Of a stretch of DNA of 64,000 nt, positions 1 to 11,371 are shown in pieces. Source of the DNA: Heliocidaris tuberculata (Eukaryota > Echinodermata > Echinoidea > Camarodonta > Echinometridae); assembly GCA_025618425.1 (NCBI GenBank), contig CM046835.1:19871374-19935373 (forward strand), in the 5' to 3' direction. Position numbers and translations under genes: made by a program. How positions within the stretch are numbered: the stretch's first letter is position 1; each line of letters begins with the position of its first letter. A model generated the notes under the pieces. The model saw only the letters and a list, made by a program, of their open reading frames with translations. It had not been told where the DNA came from and ran no database searches.

Positions 1-35
1 ACTGGTTGTCGTGTCAAGGTATAAATACTAACAAA

Positions 36-290
36 CGCCCGTATTCTGAACCCCGGTTGAACTTAAACTCCAGTCTAAGGTAAACCAAAATTTGATTAAA
101 CCTGACTTAAACCGCAAGTACAGTCTAAATTTCTGTACAAAGTTAAACCACACTAGACTCTGGAGTTTAAGTTAAACCGGGGTTCAGAATGTGATTTTCT
201 AAAACTCCGATTTAAAAGGCATGTTTAGACTGGGTTTAAACCACACTTTAGACCGCGGTTAAAGTTAAACCGGAGTTCAGAATAACGGCG
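36..290. mobile_element. Short inverted-repeat (MITE-like) element
   Basis: The left end (CGCCCGTATTCTGAACCCCG at 36-55) and the reverse complement of the right end (CGCCGTTATTCTGAACTCCG, ending at 290) match over about 30 bp. A further inverted copy of the same motif lies inside at about 158-190, so the element is partly nested or made of repeated terminal modules. It has no coding capacity. No clear target-site duplication was found, so the superfamily is left open. Confidence 0.6.
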
Positions 291-620
291 TAAGAGTAAC
301 ACTACCCCCCCCCCCCCCCCCACCCATTCCACCCCTTCCTCCATAGAGTAAATTTTGGAGAATTTTGTGAATATCGCGTTGCTGGGTAAAATATCATATC
401 TGAAGAAGAAAGATCCACCATTGATAAGACTAATTATGATGCATGCTCCTTAGCTTCCCCAGGATAGCAGACACTAGACTTTCGCGGTTCTTACCCCCGC
501 CCCCCCCCCCCTTCTGACAATCCAAGATCCAGCGCTGATAGGGTGACATTGTTCAAATAACTATATGGAATGGTTGCCTATACCAACATTTGTATACATT
601 TGACAGCCTAAATGTCTTAC

Positions 621-2002
621 CAGTAGCTAGGAACCCTAAAGGCCCAAGTCTGTAGTTGATGGTGACGACAATGACGTCATTGTAAGCAGCTAATGGGATA
701 GGCAGCTGGCTGGGAATGGAGCCCGCCCCCATGTGGTACCCACCACCGTGTATCCACATCATCACGGCTGCATCTTTCGGCTTTTTATTCGAATGATTAA
801 ACAAAACGAACTTCTTTGAAATACATGTATTGTCAGAAAAGAGAAAAAGGTTTACTGAATTCAATTTTGTATTATTTTTTAATTCAATGGCATTTTTTTT
901 ATTCACATTTAATGCATTGGTGTGAATTTCAATTAACTGTGTCATATACAAAAAAAAGTGTACAATGTAGGTGCATATAGACAACTGATCAATGAATGAA
1001 TCAGCAGATAAACCATCCTGATTGAGCAATGACTCATCAAATGACTCCGTCAATCAACAAAACACTCGCAATCAAATATTACTTCATACAACATTCCATC
1101 TATCAATCAATGTATCAGAAGGTATTATTGATGGGCCTACACATCATGGGTAAAACCCTTAATACTGTGACAGAATGATGACTAGAAGAAGGGAGAAAAA
1201 CGAAGAGGAAGGAGAAGAAGAAGGAGAAGAAGAAGAAGAAGCAGGAGAAGAAGAAGAAGAAGAAGAAGAAGAAGAAGAAGAAGAAGAAGAAGAAGAAGAA
1301 GAAGAAGAAGAAGAAGGGAAAAAGAAGAAGGAGAAGAAGAAGAAGAAGAAGAAGAAGAAGAAGAAGAAGAGGAGAAGAGGAGGAAGAGGAAGAAGAAGAA
1401 GAAGAAGAAGAAGAAGAAGAAGAAGAAGAAGAAGAAGAAGAAGAAGAAGAAGAAGAAGAAGAAGAAGAAGAAGAAGAAGAAGAAGAAGAAGAAGAAGAAG
1501 AAGAAGAAGAAGAAGAAGAAGAAGAAGAAGAAGAAGAAGAAGAAGAAGAAGAAGAGAAGAAGAGGAGGAAGAGGAGGAGGAGGAGGAGGAGGAGGAGGAG
1601 GGGGAAGCTTGTGCGTACCTTCGGCTCAGGAACGAATACATCGAGATAGAGACAATCTTCAGAAAAATCGAGGTCTATTTTCCAAATGTCTTCACTTCTC
1701 TTCTGCGGACATGCCACAGGTTTTCGAGTTGCGTCGAATTCGCCTTCGACCACCTTGGCGATAGGGCTGACGAACCTGTGCCGGCCTACGGGTGGCTCGG
1801 CGTATGGGATCCGTGTGAAAGCTGATACACTCCGATGGTATTCATTTGAAAGTTGGTGAGGACGAATGTCGAGTCGCTTACCGTTGAATGTTGCTGTCGA
1901 TGTCTTCACGATGGGTTGCTCGACATCGTCAGATGACACAGAACCCTGAATGAACAACGCCGCGACGAGTAACAAGCAGCGAACCGATGATTTCGGAGAC
2001 AT
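621..2002 (-). CDS. Carboxylesterase/cholinesterase-like gene CE-A, exons 1-2 only
   Basis: Exon 1 runs 2002 to 1619 (ATG at 2002-2000, donor GTACGC) and exon 2 runs 780 to 621 (acceptor AG at 782-781, donor GTAAGA). Exon 1 starts with a hydrophobic signal peptide (residues about 1-24). It then carries the type-B esterase landmarks FTRIPYAEPPVG and SEDCLYLDVFVP. Exon 2 carries the oxyanion-hole motif WIHGGG and the [10 protein letters not shown] block. Trp107 sits eight residues before the Glu-Asp-Cys motif, the spacing of the choline-binding Trp (Trp84 of Torpedo acetylcholinesterase). The exon 2 length (160 nt) and its phase match the complete paralogue at 45-53 kb. Exons 3-10, with the catalytic Ser, Glu and His, are not in the window and should lie to its left. 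The protein is expected to be a secreted or membrane-associated hydrolase; its substrate is unknown. Confidence 0.9.
1185..1603. repeat. Long (GAA)n/(TTC)n array inside CE-A intron 1
   Basis: GAA repeats with GAG interruptions span about 420 bp. The run from about 1389 to 1554 is essentially uninterrupted (about 55 units). The array begins only about 15 nt inside the intron from the exon 1 donor at 1618-1617. On the gene's sense strand it is (TTC)n. All long reading frames across it (poly-Glu, Arg, Ser, Leu, Phe) are repeat artefacts. Confidence 0.95.
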
Positions 2003-2452
2003 TTTATATTGGTGTTCAAGGCACTTATAGACCGAGCAGCGTCGAAACTTGAGCTGACCTGGGGAGCTAAGGAGCACTGTTCAGTTTTATACAAATAAGT
2101 AAATCAAATAGATCTACATGTATATTGTGAAATGAAATCCCTACCCATTTATCGCGCTGGCAGCTTTTCATGTACTTGAGACATATCAAACTAACCTATA
2201 GTTTTAGGCAAATGTCAACATCTTCTTTATGTGCCTACTAGCTATATGGAATGGAATGGACGAAGCAAACATCCTTCCATGTAAATAGAGATTGGAATTC
2301 TGTAGATTCCCAAGTTCAAGATGTTTTGACCATTTGAATCCAATCGTTTGCCGACTATGACTGTATAAGAGACGATAAAGATTATAGCGTAATCTTATAA
2401 TATAATACCCTAAGGATTTAGGGATGTTTTCTTGTGACAAATATACATGTAC

Positions 2453-2796
2453 CAGTGTCGGATCCAGGGGGGGGGGGGCAATCCCGGCCCGTGCCCCCCC
2501 CCTTTTGAGGGAGAACAATGCAATGTGCCCCCCTATTTGCGATTGTGCCCCCCCCCCCCCTTTTCGAGCAGAAAACCTTTTTTTTTTTTTTTGCTTGTCA
2601 GAGAATTATGGAGGGGAACTGACCCCAGAACCCCCCCCCCCCCCCACTGAGCGACTTTTGGAGGGCCCTACTGAGCGACTTTTGGAGGGCTGGCGAGAGA
2701 CCAAAAAAATATGGGTCTTCCTCCAAGCAGTTTCCCAAAGTTGACAATCCTGCATTTGTGTGCCCCCCCTTATACGAAATCCTGGATCCGCCCCTG
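2453..2796. mobile_element. hAT-like MITE with 8-bp target-site duplication
   Basis: The termini read AGTGTCGGATCCAGG on the left and CCTGGATCCGCCCCTG on the right, which are inverted repeats of a CAGGGGCGGATCCAGG-type end. The element is flanked on both sides by the 8-bp sequence CATGTACC (2446-2453 and 2797-2804). An 8-bp duplication and CAG-type ends fit non-autonomous hAT elements. The interior is poly-G/C and poly-T rich and encodes nothing. Confidence 0.75.
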
Positions 2797-2928
2797 CATG
2801 TACCATGATGATTAGTAATAAACACAGCTAGCGCCAGTGGATGTCCAAGGGCTGCTTCTGCTAGTATATATATAATAATGTTCCATCATCTCTGTTTCAT
2901 TATTATAAGCAATAATTATGTGTGTGAG

Positions 2929-2947
2929 AGAGAGAGAGAGAGAGAGA
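2929..2947. repeat. (GA)n microsatellite
   Basis: A short perfect GA dinucleotide run in non-coding sequence. Confidence 0.9.
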
Positions 2948-3207
2948 ACTAGACACACTTGTCAACATAATTTCTCACAATATATTTCTTTAGAGGCAGT
3001 CTGAATTGAGTAAGTAGGTGTATGGATTTTATCATTGTTGACACACGGCGGAATCACCCATTGGTTCGGTTTGATTTGTTTTGACTAAGTTTCATTTGAA
3101 CTGGGTGACCCCATCAGTGAACAATATACCGTTCATGTGTACACTGTCTACATGCAAAAGACAAATACATAAAACATGGTACAAAATTAACAAATAGGGT
3201 ATCATAA

Positions 3208-3489
3208 CAGGGGCGGATCTAGCTTTTTTCCAAGGGGGGGGGGGGGGTTTGAGGGGCTGAGCTGGGTATTGCGAGCGAAGCGAGCGAGGGGGGAGGGTGT
3301 GGGAGGGGGGTATCCCCCCTCCCACAGTAGGGAGATTTTTCATTTTTAGGGTTGCTAGCTTGCGATTTTAAGCATACTTGCATGCTCTATTTTTTATCTT
3401 TTTTGCCCAAATAAATGTTTACTTGGCAGCCCAAGGGGGGGGGGGGGGGGTTTAAACCCCCTAAACTCCCCCCCGTAGATCCGCCACTG
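3208..3489. mobile_element. Second hAT-like MITE
   Basis: It starts CAGGGGCGGATCTAGC and ends GTAGATCCGCCACTG, the same terminal family as the element at 2453-2796 but more diverged. It contains two long poly-G runs. The flanks do not show a clean 8-bp duplication. Confidence 0.6.
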
Positions 3490-3679
3490 CATAATATATA
3501 AATATGTACTGAGATAAGGCTGAGATCTATACAACGCAAACGACGGGATCACCAGATCTCAGTAGATATGGCAAGTGAATTGCAATTTCCACATTTTTGC
3601 TACGCACATAAAAAAAAGCACATGATTGTGGATCACCTCAAATTAAATTCAGATATATCTTTATAAAATAACGAATATT

Positions 3680-3845
3680 TCTCTCTCTTTCTCTCTCTCT
3701 CTCCCACCCCTCCATCTTTCTCTAGCTCTAAATTCATCTTTTCTATCGTTCGCTCTCTTTCACTCTCTCTCTTATTCTCTCTCCCTCTCCCCCCCCCCCC
3801 CCCTCTCTCTCTCTGTTCCCCTCTCTATCTCTCTGCTTTCCCTCC
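3680..3845. repeat. CT-rich low-complexity tract
   Basis: Imperfect (CT)n interrupted by a run of about 14 C. No gene is visible here. Confidence 0.85.
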
Positions 3846-6180
3846 TTAGGCACTCATAGATCAAATTACAGCAGGAAGGAAAGTTGTGTTAAATCAGTGA
3901 ATAGTTCGAAAAGGGTCTATTCTCCTTTATTCCAAAAAGATCAAAATAATCAGTTCATCCGAATTCTAACATATTTACATACAGTGCAAACACATAAACT
4001 TCACCCCACAACTGTGGAGGCTGCTTGCTTATACATTCAACATATTTACATCTCGGCAAAAATCACATTCGATTTGACGGTCCAACAAAACGTTAGACAA
4101 AATGATGCACTGCTTTTGAAGCATATCAGTAGCACAGATAATTTGTTAGTTAAACCATTGTAGCCAATATACTAAAGGAACAAGTTTGGCAAAATACTAA
4201 AAAAAATTCTCAAAATTCGTGCATTCCTATGAAAGAAAATAATTAATGACATCCTTGGAATAACATACATTCACTAGTACTGCAACACATAGGGTGATGT
4301 AAATGCAGAAAATGAATTTAAAATTTAAAATGATATTTTGAAGTTTAATTCCTCCTCCGTATGTACTATTATTTTCCATGGTCAAGGAATTTTAACATCA
4401 TCCCTTATCATCATCGTCTTCAACATTTCACAAAATTTTCATCTTCACTATCAACACCAAAACCATCATCATCATCATGACGAATCTACTCAAAAAATAA
4501 ACAACCCCCACATCCTGATATTCAGTGTACTATTGTACTATTATATTATTTACCCAGGACCCAAAATAGCTTATAATTAATGGTCTCACTTGCACTAAGA
4601 TCTACATGTAACCGAGCTATAATAATAATAATAATAACCATGACTGAAAAAAAAAACAACCACTTCTATGATCCATTCAAATTTCTTGGGCAATTACAAC
4701 CATGACCAAGTTTGCAAATGAAATGATTTCAATCCATTGCAGCTTCTGAATATTAGCCGGTTAGAACTCGTTCCTCATAGAATTTATAGCACAAACCTGA
4801 ATTTTAACACAAGGGAGGGAGTGGATGATAACAACTTCCATTCAATCACATACAATCTGAAGTCATGTCACATAAAAATATTCTGCAGGAATATAATATA
4901 GAAATACATAAAATGATTACCCAACTCAGCTCTGTTGCACACTTGCACTTTGGTATAAACTTACTATTTTTATGGTACAAGTACTGCACAAGAAATGATT
5001 ACACACTATTGATATTAAGCTGATGGCTTTTTAAATTAAACAGAAACATAAGTAGGTGGATAATACTGTACCACTAAATCCATAAACATTATCTTGGCCA
5101 GTAGATATCGTTAGGAGGAGGAGGAGTGGGGGTGGGGGGGGGGGGGGGGGTTCAAAGGAGTCCTTAGGTTCCAAACAAAGTTTGTACACTTGCGCCCATG
5201 GTTAGATCTTAACCTGTAGCCTATCAGAACCAGACAAACATGTTTGCGTATCTTAGCATCTATTCAAACAGAAACATTCATGAATAAATCAATAGTCTTC
5301 TAGAATCTGCCTTCTTTGAGATTCACGCCTAGCCCCTTCTCATCAATTCTTGCTTTGGCTCTGTTTCTACATCTCTATACTCCTGGGGAGCGTTTCATCA
5401 AGCGTTTTGTTAGTGATTTTTACTGACAAATTAGCTCTCAGCCAATCAGATGCAAGGATTTCAGTAGCTTATAACAGTTGTCGGTAAAAATCACTGACAA
5501 AACGCTTGATAAAACGCTCCCCTGACATACTGACCTCTTCTCTCCTTACAACCTACTACATGTACTAAAACTATGCCTTTACTATCATCCTACATACCGG
5601 TATTTACAAAAAATATTGCAAAACAAACATACATAAAAAGAAATACAAAAATGGCAAAGGGTAATCCATGTTAAAGCAGCTAGTTTCATTGTAATCTTTC
5701 TTTAAAACAAAACAAGAAAGTACTGAAATATATTACACATGTACATATAAAACAAAAACAAACTGAATGTATAGAAGGTCTCAATCCAAAGGTCCAGCTG
5801 ACATGTGATATTAATGATTCAGCAGCACTAGCCTTTGCGAACGGGTGAACCTTCTACACAGGTCTAACAGATTATATACATGTACATGTATGTGTTGATA
5901 TAATTGATGGAATTATTATGGTATAAGGTACTCGTAATATGGTAATGTGGAATAAACATAAGTTCAGTCTTTCTGACCCATAATGCCCGCAAGTAAATAA
6001 ACGAAATCAACAGGAAGAACAGATGAACACATATTAAAGCATGACAGGTAACATAAAAACATCTTTTGAAATACTGATTTTGGCTCATTCACAAGCAATT
6101 TGCAATAGACAAGTTAATACATGTACATCTAAGAAAATTTCTCAAGGTAAATATTAGAGGTTTGTCTGTGTTCTTGGTTT
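3846..6180. other. Non-coding stretch without a recognised gene
   Basis: AT-rich sequence. Open frames are short and have no recognisable domain or plausible splice structure. It contains a small CAT run near 4466-4479, an AAT run near 4621-4636, a poly-G run near 5137-5150 and the palindromic element at 5385-5522. Nothing else is supported. Confidence 0.6.
5385..5522. mobile_element. Foldback MITE, family FB-1 (copy 1)
   Basis: The 138-bp palindromic element begins GGGGAGCGTTTCATCAAGCG and ends with its reverse complement. The loop contains the phrase AGCCAATCAGATGCAAGGAT. Diverged relatives with the same loop phrase and a GGGCCC(C)GTTTCAT-type end lie at 15364-15508, 17533-17650 and 51223-51370. 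Confidence 0.75.
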
Positions 6181-6555
6181 TCTATATGGTATTTTCACGG
6201 TAAAGGGTGTAACTCTGAAATATGAACATTTTTATCTCTAGTAATCTCATAAAGCTACAGAATTCAAAGATTTTTTGGCATATGAGTCGCCTACTTGGGT
6301 GCTACCTTGGGTAGCATAGACATCTTCAGGGATTACTTCGTTAAATTTTGGCGGGCACATATGTACCATAAATATGACCTTTTTGGTGTACACAAAATAC
6401 ATAGACATTTTTGTAAAGCCCTGCATTTTTTTCAGCAACAGTGAGGATTGTTTTTGTTATGCAGAATGTGAAGTTAGATGTTCAATGAAGAGTGCCAAAG
6501 AAGTTTTAATTGTCACTGCCCCTCTGTTTTTGAGGACAGGGTGTTGCAATTTGTC

Positions 6556-9500
6556 GTTTCGGAGACTTCATTTTCCGTTAACAATAGTAAACTTTATGGT
6601 AGGAGCTATGGTGTGTAAACTGCTTTCAATCATGCCATCTGTTCTTGATATAACACTTGATATCTGTACTTTCAACTAATGACAAAATTTGTCTGATCAC
6701 ATTGCTTGTAAGAATTTTTTAAAAGCTTGACTGAGTAGTGCCAATTTTCCGTTAGCTCATTTGAAGCCTCCGAAACAAACTATTCAGCCAGCTTGTACAA
6801 ATATGAATACAGGAACTCATCCAATCAAAATATCAAAATGTAGCATATGGACCCCTAAGTCACTTGTCAATAAATAGTTGAGATATTCCCAACTGTTAGA
6901 AAATAAGAGACAATACAAACTTTCCGTTAGCACTTGAAGTCTCCGAAACACTTGAAGCCTCCGAAACAGCAAAAATATTATTTTCCATTTTTTAAATACC
7001 TAGAATGATGTATTTCACTTTAAATCTGCATTGCAATTATATGTTTGGGTGTGCCGACTGCCTTGAAGTTAAAAGTAAATAGATATCCTTGTAATTTTTT
7101 TCAAGACTTACTGATAACCCAAAAAAACTGTTCGGAGGCTTCAAACTTATGTTAACACCATATTTTTTGTCACTGTGATCTCACAGATAGTGGAATGATT
7201 ACAAATTTCCTATTTTCTGTTTAATTTTGATCTAGTGAAGTGCAGGAATGCATTAGAAGTTATTGGATTTTAATTTTTTTAAAGATTTACAAGTAGTCAG
7301 TATTTCAGAAATAAATTTTTACACCAATGCTATGAGTATTCACCTCTTTCCAACTTTGGTAATGTATGGATGATTCACCAAATAAAAAATTAGTGAACAC
7401 ATGATTTCATCCAAGCTTTATGAATATTTCATTACATAAAATATTGACATAGATCAATAAATTTTGCCAAATTATCAGACATCCTTAATATTTATCCTAT
7501 TTGTTTCGGAGGCTTCATTCAGTGTTAACCACATGTATCAAGCCCTTTGCCAAACTCGTATGATCAAATGGCATAGGCCATATCATTCAAAGACCATTTG
7601 TAACAGTAGCAGAGACCTTTGGTGGGCAAAGAACCCTCTAGAACCTTTAGGGAAGCAGTGTCTGCCATGCATTTTAAGACAATGGAATAGACCATGAATC
7701 TCATAAATCATAATGACACGGGTACAGCATCATGTGCTAGCATCTCTTCCAGAGAGGCATTAACACTGCATAGAACTCTCATTTCCTTGCTGTCATCCTC
7801 AAGAATATAGAGGTAAGAACCTAATTTTTGTCTTACTACTTTGATGTGTTATTGTAATGAAACTGGTTTGTGAAAATATTCCTAGTGTGATTTGCCATTA
7901 AAAAAAAATAGTGAGGCCCAGTTAAGAACTTTATTAGTATGTATGTACATTGTACCTCTATCATACTTGATGCTTTTGGTTTAAGGTTAGCCTTAGTTAC
8001 TAATAAAATGTTCAAATCAGACTCTTGATATGCATGCACAATGGCCAATAGATAAAACAATGTATGAAATCACTCTACATGAACATTTTAAACAGGTTTT
8101 TCCTGCAAATAAATGGTCAAAACAGATTGAAACAGGTCTGTCATTGATAACTCCTTGGTAGTACTAGAAGGTTTTTTGTAATGTATATGTACACATTAAG
8201 CATGATAAAGCATCCTTAGTGATGGAATGTATACCTGTATGTATTTTACGACTACTGAGCTATTTCGTAAACAACACATGGATAAACAATCAAATATCAT
8301 GTAATGCACATGTATGCAAATATATACGTTAAAGATGTACATCTAAAATTAAACAAAATGATTGTTTTTGAGTGAAAATATCAAGCTCAGTAATAATAAT
8401 GTAGAACTGGACTGTACTAAATTGTGTATTTTCATACAGGCTTGATCATTCCAAGAGAAGAAACAAAACAAATGGTTATTTAAAGATAAAAAAGGGACAA
8501 ACATCTCTCATTGTAAAAATGCTGTTTCCTGCCAAGGCTTTTGATAAATCTGTTCAACCAAGTAGCAACAAATTTTAATACATGTACGTAGCATGGTATA
8601 TAAAAGCTATATGTAGTTATAATTTGTACACCTAATACAGTTTTCACCAAATTTCAAATGTCAATTTTATTGTAAAAAATATTAAGTTCTAACTGCTTTG
8701 GAATGTGATTTATTACCATTTTTATTTTGTCCCCTACCAAATTTGCTGGAAAAGAAAGGATCAAGAAAATAAGAAAAAGAAAACAAAGCCACTCAAGATA
8801 CTAGCCCAGTGACAAGGGGTCTAGACAAGACAAGAAGAAGAAAAAGCATGATGACAAGATGACATAACAACACATTGAGAAGATGACTGAATTTTCTTGA
8901 AAAGGGGTAAGCAATTAAAATCTGTGTGAACACTAAATATTTTTATAAATACATTTTCCCCACGGCTGATAATATAAATGTGGGCAGATCAGGATACCAA
9001 TTTATCCCTTTTTATTGGATAATAGCTAATGCACAGTTTACATACCTAAAATAATTGAATTCTCTGAAAAGACCTTTTGCTGTCAGAGCTACACATTGAT
9101 TTTTCTAGTGTGTATACATGTATATATCAGGTGTCATGGTACTGATCAAAGTTAACAAGGTAAATTCAAATTTTGGACTATGAGAGATTTCAAGGTAGTG
9201 AAATGGATTTTGAAAGCTGGTTTGCTGTTTTTTAATGAAAGTTTATCACTTTGCTTTATTCTTATTTTGCTGCCAGGTAACACCTACAGTGATAAATGAT
9301 GATTTCCAAGTCAAGTTCATGCGCAAGAATAGAGGAACGTGAAGCTCTTCACCCCAAAACAGATGTAATGCAGAAGATGACTTTACCAACCATGACCCCA
9401 GCTGGCAGAGCTTACCTTTACAAGTTCAAAGGAGAACTGGATATGTTGGAACTTGGCAGATAGATTTTATTTGAAATAAGAATTATAACACAGTGGTATT

Positions 9501-10754
9501 CCAGGACCAATTTACCTTACTATTGGTTTCCAGCTGACAGTCCATTATACAGTACTTGGACATTTACTTTCTTTGCAGAAGTTGACTACTTAAAATAAGG
9601 CATAGATTGAAGTACTAAGTAGAAGAGTAGAGTTAGATTTCACTCGTTATTGTACCTGTTAATGGACTTATTTGATGTGTTTTCATGTTTGAAGTCTCAG
9701 AAATATGAATGACTTTTTAAATGTTAAGCACATAATGAACAAGTTCGTGGAAGCCTACATGTAGACATACTGTACAGAAATTTAATTCTTTGAACTAAGA
9801 AGAAAATAAGACAAAGACACAAGTGTACAGTAGGGTAATGATACATGTACCAACCATTAATGGTTTCTACATGTATGTGAACAAGTGTTTTAAGTGGTTA
9901 TGTAGGCCTACAGTTCAACATGTTATCAACAGTAGGTTAAATTTTGATTTGTGTATTGCCTTTGTAGTGGAAAATATAGTGTGTTAACATGATTGAAGTC
10001 TCCGAAACAAGTACTTTTTATGGGAGCCTAGTGAGAATATGTTCCTGAATATTTCACTTTTAATATGACAAAAGTGATTTCCTTGGAAATTACATTTACT
10101 TGACTGTATATTTCCTTGAGTATCAACTTGTAGATTTAAAACCCACATGCATTATGTTAACTGGCTTTCTTATGTTGTCTACTCAACAAAAATCTCATAT
10201 ATTAAGTAAAGATGCTTTGTAACGATGTATTAACTAAGTATTTGTACTCTGTAAACAAATGTTTTAGGTGTTATGTTAATAATTTAACATATAATTATGA
10301 GTGATGTTGGATTTTACTTAATGTGTTACCTAAGTAATGGAAAACATAGTATGTTAACATGAGTGAAGTCTCCGAAACAAGCATTGCCGTTAATCTGAAG
10401 CCTCCAAAAGATATGTTTTGAATATTTCAGCTGTTTTATCAGATGGAATTTTTCTTTAATTTGTAGTGCTATGTTACTTAAATAGCTGAACGTCCAGCCG
10501 AGGACAATCAAACATAGGAAACGGTTGTCTTTGTTTTAGTTAACCGTTTAGTCACAAATATAAGGTTTGACATTCTGTTGCTTGGGATATAAAGTTGGTC
10601 GACTGTGTTTAACAAATTTTATGAGTTCTAAGTTCACAATTAAGAATGAATTTCAATTTCAATGAGTCTTTCATCTAAATAGAGGGACTTATACAATGTT
10701 ACCATGACTGAAGTCTCCGAAACACCTAACACTGTTAACTGAAGCCTCCGAAAC
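6556..10754. repeat. Dispersed array of the 15-bp motif TGAAGYCTCCGAAAC
   Basis: Eleven copies or near copies were found. Minus-oriented: 6556-6570, 7130-7143 (one base short) and 7503-7517. Plus-oriented: 6762-6776, 6935-6949, 6953-6967, 9994-10008, 10364-10378, 10396-10409 (variant), 10709-10723 and 10740-10754. Most are accompanied within about 5-15 bp by GTTA or GTTAAC. The copies form a left and a right cluster with none between 7518 and 9993. The right cluster shows a rough 350-370-bp period (9994, 10364, 10709). This could be the subterminal repeats of an old DNA transposon or a decayed satellite. No function is assigned. Confidence 0.7.
9296..9463 (+). CDS. Small unassigned ORF (55 aa), possible relic exon
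   Basis: An ATG-to-TAG frame encodes 55 residues. It lies just after a good 3' splice-site-like sequence (TTATTTTGCTGCCAG at about 9262-9276). The C-terminal half contains LPTMTPAGRAYLYKFKGEL, which looks protein-like rather than random. A second frame entered directly from the acceptor starts VTPTVINDDFQVKFMRK and stops after 21 codons, so a frameshifted relic exon is possible. It lies between the two motif clusters at 6.6-7.5 and 10.0-10.8 kb. I do not recognise the family with confidence, and it may not be expressed. Confidence 0.25.
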   Translation: MMISKSSSCARIEEREALHPKTDVMQKMTLPTMTPAGRAYLYKFKGELDMLELGR

Positions 10755-10759
10755 ATGCA

Positions 10760-11340
10760 CATAAGAAATTTTCAACTTCCTCATTTGAAATGCGATTTCT
10801 TTGGAATTTTCATTAGTAATTAGCCCTCACTGAATGGTATTTGTATAATAATTCTTACTTTGCTCTAACTCTTGGAAGATAGGTAAATTTTGAAATTTAA
10901 ATGTCAAAGTCATATTTTGTCTTGAATTTGAAAAACACATTGAATTTTTTTAAAGACCGAATAAGTTTGACCAAAAAAGATTTTTAAGCCTTCAAGTACA
11001 TTAGGATGGCAAATGAAAAATGGCAACTGAACAGTGTTTGCCTAACAAATGTTGTCATTTAAGCAGGAGCATTAAAATGTTGTTTTTGTTCAAATTTATC
11101 ACATTTGTCACATTCGTTCATTGTTTTTCCAGGTTTCACATGTAGTTTAAGCTCCAGAACAAAAAAAAATCCATAATTTAGACATTTCTAGTAAAAATTT
11201 TAGTAGAAATGTTTATGGAAACATATTTTGAAATTTTGACCCTGTTAGAGAAAAGTTACACCCTTTACTGTGAAAATGACCATATGCTATTTTCACTCTT
11301 CAGGCTGTTCACACATCTTTTCATATCAATTCTTCTCTTA

Positions 11341-11371
<31 letters not shown>

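Noticed and set aside
553..1053. A 166-codon frame as a stand-alone gene
   Set aside because: Only 780-621 is conserved and bounded by splice signals; the rest is intron read-through.
1115..2077. Long frames of poly-Glu/Arg/Ser/Leu/Phe across the GAA array, on both strands
   Set aside because: They are translations of the trinucleotide repeat in an intron. Only the exon 1 part (2002-1619) is coding.
6247..6679. Frames of 63 and 101 codons near 6.3-6.7 kb
   Set aside because: They overlap on opposite strands, have no recognisable family and include the 15-bp motif region; not supported as genes.
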